NCBI GenBank assembly: GCA_030522415.1
Contig: CM060108.1
Location: forward strand, 53,918,452-53,982,451
Direction: 5' to 3'
Source: Channallabes apus
Lineage: Eukaryota; Chordata; Actinopteri; Siluriformes; Clariidae
DNA length: 64,000 nt
Shown piece by piece: positions 57,466 to 64,000 of the stretch (within the stretch, counting starts at the first letter, position 1; each line of letters begins with the position of its first letter). Both the position numbers and the translations under genes were made by a program. Below the pieces are notes generated by a model. It searched no databases and was not told the origin of the DNA. It saw nothing but the letters and a program-made list of their open reading frames with translations.

Positions 57466-57510
57466 AGATTCTTAAGGTCTTTGGTCATCACCCAGTCCAG
57501 TAGGTGGCGG

Positions 57511-57701
57511 TAAAAGATCTCAGTGTGAGACAAAGGAGAAGAAGAGCTGAAGTTGTTGCGCTGTTTGGACTGCTTAGTTATCCAGCCAGGCTAAACCATC
57601 TCTACATACAGTATAGCTGTTTCTACCTGCAGTTTCACAGAGAATATCATCGAGTTAAATGAATAACAGCTTTCGGAGAGGATAAACTAACTGATCCTGA
57701 G
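57511..57701 (+). other. Gene D non-coding exon 1
   Basis: Contains 'gacaaaggagaagaaga', 'tagctgtttctacctgcag' and the end 'ctgatcctgag' before the donor GTAAGTTAAAG at 57702. A short upstream ORF of eight codons (57659-57685, ATG to TAA) may affect translation. Exon boundaries are inferred from paralogues. Confidence 0.7.
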
Positions 57702-60460
57702 GTAAGTTAAAGTCTAAACACTTACTGACTGGATCCTAAGCGGATCTCTGGTTCATATGTAATAGTGTCTGTAGTGCTGATGAATTGGATATTAATCTTT
57801 TTTACCTTGGTAATTAGTTAGGTATTTTACTACAAACAATAGTCCCAAAAATAGCTTCCAAATGATATATAGATTGTTAATTTTCATTTCTAGAATAACT
57901 GTTTTTAAACTGTGTGTCTCAGTGTTTCATATACTGTACATTGGGACTGTTTGAGTGCATCAGCCACCATCTTAAAATATTTTACCTATTATTTTATTGA
58001 TAAAACCTTGGCAATTTCATATATGTACTTTAAAATATAAAACTTATGAAGGTGATGTGGTCTGTTATGAATTCAATTCAATTAAATTTTATTTATATAG
58101 TGCTTTTAACAATGGTCATTGTCTCAAAGCACCTTCACAAAAAATTAAAAAGATTTTGTTAGAAAAGAAAATTTTTGGAAGTGTTTATGTGTGAGAAAAA
58201 TGTGTATAGGTAATAATGAGATGAATGAATGATGAATGAAATGTCCCTGATGAGCAAGCCAAGGGTGACGGTGACGGTGGCAAGGAAAAACTCCCTGAGA
58301 TGGTATTAGGAAGAAACCTTGAGAGGAACCAGACTCAACAGGGAACCCATCCTCATTTGGGTGATAACAGATAGAAATTATATAACATCATGTGTGTTGT
58401 GCAGGTGAAAGTGCAATATGACAGAAAATCATTTAAATTAACATGAAGACCCATTCAGCATAGGGATGAGCCAGTGGACAGATGAGGTGCAGAGGGCAGA
58501 TGAGGTCTGGATCACTGGAAGCACAGGAGCAGCATCTGTAGCTCCAACCATCATGAAGCAGAATCCAGCTGTAGCTGGTCCTTCTCTGGATGCCTCAGGA
58601 ACCTCGCAGGGTCGGCCTTTGTCTACTGAAGCTGGCACAATCTCCTGATGCCTCGGCATGGGTAGAAGGATACAGAACAGATGGGGAGAATTGGCGTAGT
58701 TGCCATTCAGTATAGGTGTACTGGAGTATGAGGTTATGGGATGAGTTACGTGTGTGCCAGGTTAAAAAGATGCGTCTTGAGTCTACTTTTGAACTGGGAA
58801 ACTATGTATTGTATAACTATGTTGTGTGCTGTTTTTTGGGCTGATAAGTAATACCTCAGTCTTATCTGAATTTAGTAAAAGAAAGTTATTGGTCATCCAA
58901 TCTTTTATGTCCTGGACACACTCAGTTAATTCAGACAACTTAGGTATTTCGTCTGGTTTGGTTGAGATATATAATTGGGTATCATCAGCATAACAATGGA
59001 AACTAATCCCATGTTTTCTAATGATGTTACCCAAGGGAAGCATGTATATTGAGAACAGCAGAGGTCCTAAAACTGACTCTTGTGGGACCCCATATTTCAC
59101 TGGCATTACACCAGACGGTTCTCCATTTAGATCTACAAAATGGTATCGATCAGACAGGTATGATCTAAACCATTTTAATGCCTGTCCCTGAATACCTATG
59201 TGATTTTGTAAGTGATCTATGAGAATATCATGATCTACAGTGTTGAATGCAGCACTAAGATCAAGTAAGACTAGTATTGAAATGCAGCCTTGGTCTGAAG
59301 CTAAAAACAAGTCGTTTGCAATCTTAACTAGTGCCGTTTCTGTACAATGATGGGGCCTGAAACCTGACTGAAATTCTTCAAGGATGTTGTTTTCCTGCAA
59401 GAATGTGCATATTTGAGCTGATACTACTTTTTCTAATATTTTTGATATGAACGGAAGCTTTGAAATAGGTCTGTAATTTGTTATTTCATTCGCGGCCAAA
59501 TTTGATTTTTTAAGAAGCGGCTTAATAACTGCCAACTTGAACGGTTTAGGGACGTGACCTAGATGTAATGAAGAATTAATAATGTTTAGAAGTGGCTCTC
59601 CAACCGTAAGCATCACTTCCTTTAAGAATCTGGTTGATTTAGCTGAGGTAATAAGTTTATACAGCTCTTCCTGTCCTATACCTGTAAAGCACTGAAAATC
59701 TAAATGTGAATGTGAAGCTATAGGCTGAACTGGATCATGGGATACTATTAGAGGTTGAACCTCTATTGATTTTTTCATTAAAGAAGTCCATAAAGTCTTC
59801 ACTTCTAAACTGTGATGGGATACTCTCTGCGGGCATCTTAGGTTTTGTTAGGCGAGCCACTGTACTAAATAAGAACCTGGGATTGTTTTGGTTTCTTGCT
59901 ATCAGTTGGCTAAGATGCTCAGTCCTAGCAGTTTTTAGAGCCTGTCTGTAGCTGCACATACTGTCTTTATACGCAGTTCGAAAAACTTCTAATTTAGTTT
60001 ACTCCATGAACAGGATGACTTACATCTGACAAATTATTTTATAGTTACAGTATATCGTGGACTGAGCATAACATGGTGCATACACAATGAGTATGCTAAA
60101 TTATGACAATTGTTATTTTAATTATTTGATCTATTGGGGCCATAATTTCCCTTTGGGATCAATAAAGTTCTTTGAATAACACCACAGAAAGGAGGAAAAC
60201 CGACTCTTCAGCCACAGGTGTAATTTGTAACCAGCAGACGTCTTCAGTAACAGAAACAATCAAACTGCCATTAAACATATCAATGAAGAACAAATAAAGA
60301 ATTGCTCTGGTGAAAAACAAAAGCAAAAATGTATGTTATCATATAGAAAATAAAGTGAGTTTTTATATATTAAACAGTACATATTAAATTGTTCATACTG
60401 TATTGAACATTGTTGTTTATTTTTATGATACAGAATTGTATTTTCTTTCCTTAACCAAAG
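57702..60460 (+). other. Intron of gene D
   Basis: 2,759 bp. Most of its length is the L2-B LINE at 58072-60001. The acceptor 'ttctttccttaaccaaag' matches the gene C acceptor, but ends in AAG rather than CAG. Between 60002 and 60175 there is a trace ending 'gggatcaataaagttctt', the style of another LINE 3' end. Confidence 0.75.
58072..60001 (-). mobile_element. L2-B LINE, copy 3 (5'-truncated), inside gene D intron
   Basis: On the minus strand it encodes the pre-RT region (59735-59959), RT with [10 protein letters not shown], and a long 3' UTR to a GAATT tail at 58072. A frame change separates the first piece from the second (58783-59802). Within [10 protein letters not shown] replaces the usual PQGSVLGP, likely harmful. 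It provides the empty-site reference for the Tc1 at 16358. Confidence 0.9.
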
Positions 60461-61552
60461 ATAAGGAAGAAAAGAAGTATTATTTGTACTATGACTACTC
60501 AAGAAGAAATGCAGACAGACCTTCACCACTGCTTAGAGTGTGGAAAGAGTTTTATTCAAGTGAAGGATCTCACAGCACACCAGCTCATCCACAGCCAAGA
60601 AAAAACACATCAGTGCTCACAGTGTGGACAGAGTTTCACTTATAAATATTTTCTCCAGCGACACCAGCGTGTTCACACAGGAGAGAAGCCATTTCAGTGC
60701 TCACAGTGTGGAAAGAGTTTCACTCATCAGGGTAATTTATATCAACACCTCAGAATTCATGCAGATAAGAAACCATTCATCTGCTCACAGTGTGGGAAAG
60801 GATTTACTCACCAGTTTAATCTCCAACGTCACCGGCGCATCCATACTGGAGAGAAGCCGTATCAGTGCTCACAGTGTGGAAAGAGTTTTGCAAACATGAG
60901 TCATTTGAAAGCACACCAACAAATTCATACAGGAGAGATGCCGTATCACTGCTCACAGTGTGGAAGGGATTTTAAACTAAAGCGTTCGCTCCAACAACAC
61001 CAGCGCATTCACACTGGAGAGAAGCCGTATTACTGCTCTGAGTGCGGCAAGAGTTTTAATAAGCTGAGCCAATTCCAAACACATCTGCATATCCATACTG
61101 GAGAGAAGCCTCATAGCTGCTTACACTGTGGAAAATGTTTTAATGACAAAAGTACTCTCAAGGTACATCAGCGCATTCACACAGGAGAAAAGCCATATCA
61201 CTGCTCAGAGTGCGGGAAGAGTTTTACTGATCCATCAGCATTTAAGTCTCACCAGCGGATTCACACTGGAGAAAAGCCTTATAGCTGCTCAGAGTGTGGG
61301 AAGAGCTTTACTCAGATAAGTGCTCTCAAGGTACATCAGCGCATTCACACTGGAGAAAGACCTTATAGCTGCTCAGATTGTGGAAAGAGTTTTATTCGTA
61401 AAAGTGATTCCCAAGCACATCAGCGTATTCACACTGGACAAAAGCCGTATCTCTGCTCAGAGTGTGGAAAATGTTTTACTCATTTAAGTAGTCTCAAAAG
61501 ACACCAAGCTGTTCACATGAAAAGAAACAGACAGACCCTTAATTTGTCATGA
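60461..61552 (+). CDS. C2H2 zinc-finger gene D, coding exon (12 fingers)
   Basis: This likely encodes a nuclear DNA-binding protein of 353 residues. The ATG at 60491 (MTTQEEMQTDLHH) is followed by 12 C2H2 fingers with TGEKP-type linkers and a short basic tail ending NLS. All fingers keep Cys and His. Finger 11 has Ser in place of the usual helix Leu (SDSQAH), which may weaken folding. It is the partner of gene C: their fingers are in the same order, with C having one more finger near the start. AATAAA is seen at 61556, very close to the stop and maybe not the true signal. Confidence 0.9.
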   Translation: MRKKRSIICTMTTQEEMQTDLHHCLECGKSFIQVKDLTAHQLIHSQEKTHQCSQCGQSFTYKYFLQRHQRVHTGEKPFQCSQCGKSFTHQGNLYQHLRIHADKKPFICSQCGKGFTHQFNLQRHRRIHTGEKPYQCSQCGKSFANMSHLKAHQQIHTGEMPYHCSQCGRDFKLKRSLQQHQRIHTGEKPYYCSECGKSFNKLSQFQTHLHIHTGEKPHSCLHCGKCFNDKSTLKVHQRIHTGEKPYHCSECGKSFTDPSAFKSHQRIHTGEKPYSCSECGKSFTQISALKVHQRIHTGERPYSCSDCGKSFIRKSDSQAHQRIHTGQKPYLCSECGKCFTHLSSLKRHQAVHMKRNRQTLNLS

Positions 61553-61739
61553 AATAATAAAAAAAATGCGGCAATCACTCTTAGTATAGTCAGCTGGGTT
61601 TAACTTCCACCACTTTGTCCTCTGCTCTGTCTTTGTCTCTTCACCTTCCTCACCACCAGGGTCAGTTTACACAGCACCATCATGTGTTGTCTGATTACAG
61701 TCTCCAAAACATTACATTCACTGATCTCTTTTATGTAGA

Positions 61740-61853
61740 TTAACGACCTGTGCAAACACTGCTGGGGAAATCCTACTGCATTTCGTTGCCTTGTACTTGT
61801 ACATGTGTAATGACAATAAAGTTGAATCTAATCTAATCTAATCTAATCTAATA
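61740..61853 (+). mobile_element. LINE or SINE 3' end with (ATCTA)n tail
   Basis: 'catttcgttgccttgtac', 'atgacaataaagttgaat' then CTAAT repeats. Typical LINE-type 3' terminal motif; the source family is unclear. Confidence 0.6.
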
Positions 61854-61944
61854 ATTTCTGTTTTAAATATATAGATTTAGCAGAAAAGCATTGTGTCTAA
61901 ATAGAAGTGATACCTTTCCAGTAATACAAAAACTGAAACATTTT

Positions 61945-62415
61945 TTATGCAATCTTTCTGGACTTTCTGGACATTCATGGACACTTATGAACATTGCACA
62001 CCTGTACATTCAGGCATATTTACACATATTTCTATTTCATTTTTGCTCGTTGGACATAAACACATTCATGCAGATTTGCACACTCCCGGACATTTCAATT
62101 TAAATCCCATTTCATCTCCACACATATATTTATATATATATGTACTGTATATAGATATATTTTTTCTGTATTTGTACAGCTAGGATTTTCTTTTTTATAT
62201 TTTTTATTTGTACAGCTAGGTTTTCTTACATTTTATATTTTGTTCATATCTTCTATGGATATATTTTCCTTAGCAAAAGTTTTTTCTAAATTGTATTACT
62301 TATTGTATTCCATATTTATTTCCTATTAATAATCTTTTTTAACATCACGGGCCATCGTTTAAGCATTTCACTGCATATCGTACTGTGTATATGACAAATA
62401 CAATTTTACTTCATA
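61945..62415 (+). mobile_element. LINE 3' UTR fragment
   Basis: T-rich UTR with 'tttaagcatttcactgcat' and 'gtgtatatgacaaatacaa'. Same kind as at 53040. Frames at 61947-62183 are low-complexity shadows. Confidence 0.65.
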
Positions 62416-62464
62416 ATTAACCTTTGACTATGGGTTAACAATATTATATCAATCATTAGAAATA

Positions 62465-63512
62465 CAGATCCTTCTCAAAAAATTTGCATATTGTGATAAA
62501 GTTCATTATTTTCTGTAATGTACTGATAAACATTAGACTTTCATATATTTTAGAGTCATTACACACAACTGAAGTAGTTCAAGCCTTTTATTGTTTTAAT
62601 ATTGATGATTGTGGAATACAGCTCATGAAAACCCAAAATCCCTATCTCAAAAAATTAGCATATTTCATCCGACCAATAAAAGAAAAGTGTTTTGAATACA
62701 AAAAAAGTCAACCTTCAAATAATTATGTTCAGTTCTGCACTCAATACTTGGTCGGGAATCCTTTTGCAGATTCTTGCGTCTCTCAACTCTCTCTTCACAA
62801 TATCCCACAGATTCTCTATGGGGTTCAGGTCAGGAGAGTTGGCAGGCCAATTGAGCACAGTAATACCATGGTCAGTAAACCATTTACCAGTGGTTTTGGC
62901 ACTGTGAGCAGGTGCCAGGTCGTGCTGAAAAATGAAATCTTCATCTCCATAAAGCTTTTCAGCAGATGGAAGCATGAAGTGCTCCAAAATCTCCTGATAG
63001 CTAGCTGCATTGACCCTGCCCTTGATAAAACACAGTGGACCAACACCAGCAGCTGCCATGGCACCCCAGACCATCACTGACTGTGGGTACTTGACACTGG
63101 ACTTCAGGCAATTTGTCATTTCCCTCTCCCCAGTCTTCCTCCAGACTCTGGCACCTTGATTTCCGAATGACAAACCTGTAGCCCATTTCCTGCACACGCC
63201 TGTACATGGTGGCTCTGGATGTTTCTACTCCAGACTCAGTCCACTGCTTCCGCAGGTCCCCCAAGGTCTGGAATCGGTTAGGTTAATAGCTCGTTTAGAG
63301 AACCTTTTCATGATATGCTAATTTTTTGAAATAGGGATTTTGGGTTTTCATGAGCTGTATGCCACAATCATCAATATTAAAACAATAAAAGGCTTGAACT
63401 ACTTCAGTTTGTGTGTAATGAATCTAAAATATATGAAAGTCTAATGTTTATCAGTACATTACAGAAAATAATGAAATTTATCACAATATGCTAATTTTTT
63501 GAGAAGGACCTG
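62465..63512 (-). mobile_element. Internally deleted Tc1-like element (family T4)
   Basis: Ends 'cagatccttctcaaaaaat' and the inverse 'gagaaggacctg', TA at 62463-62464 and 63513-63514. Long matching ends continue inward ('gtactgataaacattagac' and its inverse). Confidence 0.9.
62715..63264 (-). pseudogene. Tc1-like transposase (T4), C-terminal half
   Basis: On the minus strand, VMVWGAMAAAGVGPL, FQHDLAPAHSAKTT and NSPDLNPIENLW show the second and third catalytic residues with 34-residue spacing. The part with the first catalytic Asp and much of the DNA-binding region is missing or frame-shifted, so it is a dead gene. Confidence 0.85.
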
Positions 63513-63514
63513 TA

Positions 63515-63884
63515 TTTACAACTAATACACTTCATAACATCCAAATGTAATAATTTGCTTTACAAACACCACTATCTTATCTTTAAATCTCAGCTAATAC
63601 CTTCTCTATATAGCTTTAATGTCTTTTGGCAAAGAACCTTCTATGATATACAGGTTGGAGATTAGATCTATAAAGAGGATCTACAAGAAACTGACCAGGA
63701 AATGGTAACTAGGAAAAGCTGACTAGGAAAGCACTAAACAATTAGTATGAGAACTTGTATTACCCAAGTCAAAATGAATTGCTGGTCCACTGACATTTCA
63801 GTTATTGGTATTTAATGTTTAGGAAAGAAAGGTAGTCTTTGTATGGGATTGTTTAATATTAAGAAAGTACTGATAAATGACTAT
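63515..63884. other. Non-coding, nothing recognised
   Basis: AT-rich, no frame of note. Confidence 0.55.
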
Positions 63885-64000
63885 TCAGGGCTCAGTGGTA
63901 GGTGTTTTGTCTGCCATGCGGAAGGCCCAGGTTCGATTCCCAGACAATGCCCATGCCCCAGCCACTGGATGCAGTGCCAGTCCCAAGCCTGGGTAAAATG
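63885..64000 (+). mobile_element. tRNA-derived SINE (family S2), head, cut by window end
   Basis: A box 'ggctcagtggtaggtg', B box 'aggttcgattccc', then 'ccagccactggatgcag' and 'gtcccaagcctgggtaaaa', matching the 12057-12285 copy in the opposite orientation. Confidence 0.8.

Larger units (their letters stand above)
56772..57510 (+). promoter_or_regulatory. Gene D upstream region, split by an L2/SINE insertion, with CTCF-like motif
   Basis: The start ('gtctaggtgctagatc', 'cagatggtggtaagact', 'atagagaata') matches the start of the gene B upstream block (29738). The rest resumes at about 57465 after an L2-A 3' UTR and SINE piece. The motif CCAGTAGGTGGCGG at 57497-57510 fits the core CTCF consensus at all positions. 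Confidence 0.65.

Noticed and set aside
62484..63080. Plus-strand frame of 198 residues
   Set aside because: It is the antisense of the T4 transposase and its inverted end; the minus strand has the known transposase motifs.
1..64000. CRISPR arrays, bacterial operons, riboswitches
   Set aside because: None seen. Regular repeats are explained by zinc-finger codons, microsatellites and the 85-bp tandem array, and the genome is clearly vertebrate.

Overview
This window is eukaryotic and most likely from a teleost fish. The genes have split introns, and the sequence is AT-rich and packed with transposable elements of types I associate with fish: L2-type LINEs ending in a GAATT-rich tail, Tc1-like elements, Tol2-like hAT ends, and tRNA-derived SINEs. 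I cannot name the species. I saw no bacterial operon, CRISPR array, rRNA gene or convincing intact tRNA gene.

The only host genes I can support form a cluster of finger-only C2H2 zinc-finger genes. Gene A (+, about 9.6 kb, 8 fingers) and gene B (+, 30.2-32.3 kb, 24 fingers) are close paralogues. A decayed third copy lies at 38.4-39.0 kb. Genes C (-, 50.2-51.4 kb, 13 fingers) and D (+, 60.5-61.6 kb, 12 fingers) are a second subfamily in opposite orientation. Genes B, C and D share a non-coding first exon ending in a GT donor. Upstream of each is a conserved block with a 14-bp motif that resembles the core CTCF site. The whole protein, bar the 5' UTR, is encoded in one exon. None has a KRAB, SCAN or BTB domain.

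The stretch from about 9.46 to 15.33 kb (gene A and its downstream flank) is paralogous to about 30.15-36.25 kb (gene B and its flank), so an approximately 6 kb segmental duplication built this part of the cluster. Insertions present in only one copy (a SINE and an L2 fragment in copy A; a Tc1 in copy B) post-date the duplication. An old L2 fragment is in both copies and pre-dates it.

Most of the rest is mobile DNA. Region by region: 1-4.26 kb holds a nearly full-length L2 LINE (esterase-type ORF1 and uninterrupted EN-RT ORF2). 5.7-8.4 kb holds fragments of a second LINE family. 15.35-21.6 kb is a nest: an unclassified repeat broken by an L2, itself broken by a Tc1 and by a Tol2-like hAT. 21.6-22.65 kb has hAT remnants. 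22.65-25.34 kb is a Ty3/gypsy remnant interrupted by L2. 25.34-28.75 kb has an L2, a chimeric junction, a MITE and a decaying tandem repeat. 36.25-37.87 kb is a Tc1. 40.17-43.42 kb is a 5'-to-3' complete but frameshifted LINE. 43.55-46.97 kb has a Tc1 fossil, a possible retroviral gag relic, an L2 carrying a solo LTR, and an unclassified repeat. 47.62-49.19 kb is a Tc1 whose transposase has one internal stop. 49.5-50.2 kb is an internally deleted Tc1-like element. 52.7-57.5 kb has SINE, LINE and hAT pieces. 58.07-60.0 kb is an L2 inside the intron of gene D. 62.47-63.51 kb is a deleted Tc1-like element, and a SINE head is cut by the end of the window.

The zinc-finger genes and the mobile elements probably interact only as host factors and their genomic setting. 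That zinc-finger clusters co-evolve with transposons is established for other vertebrates; for these genes it is only an inference.
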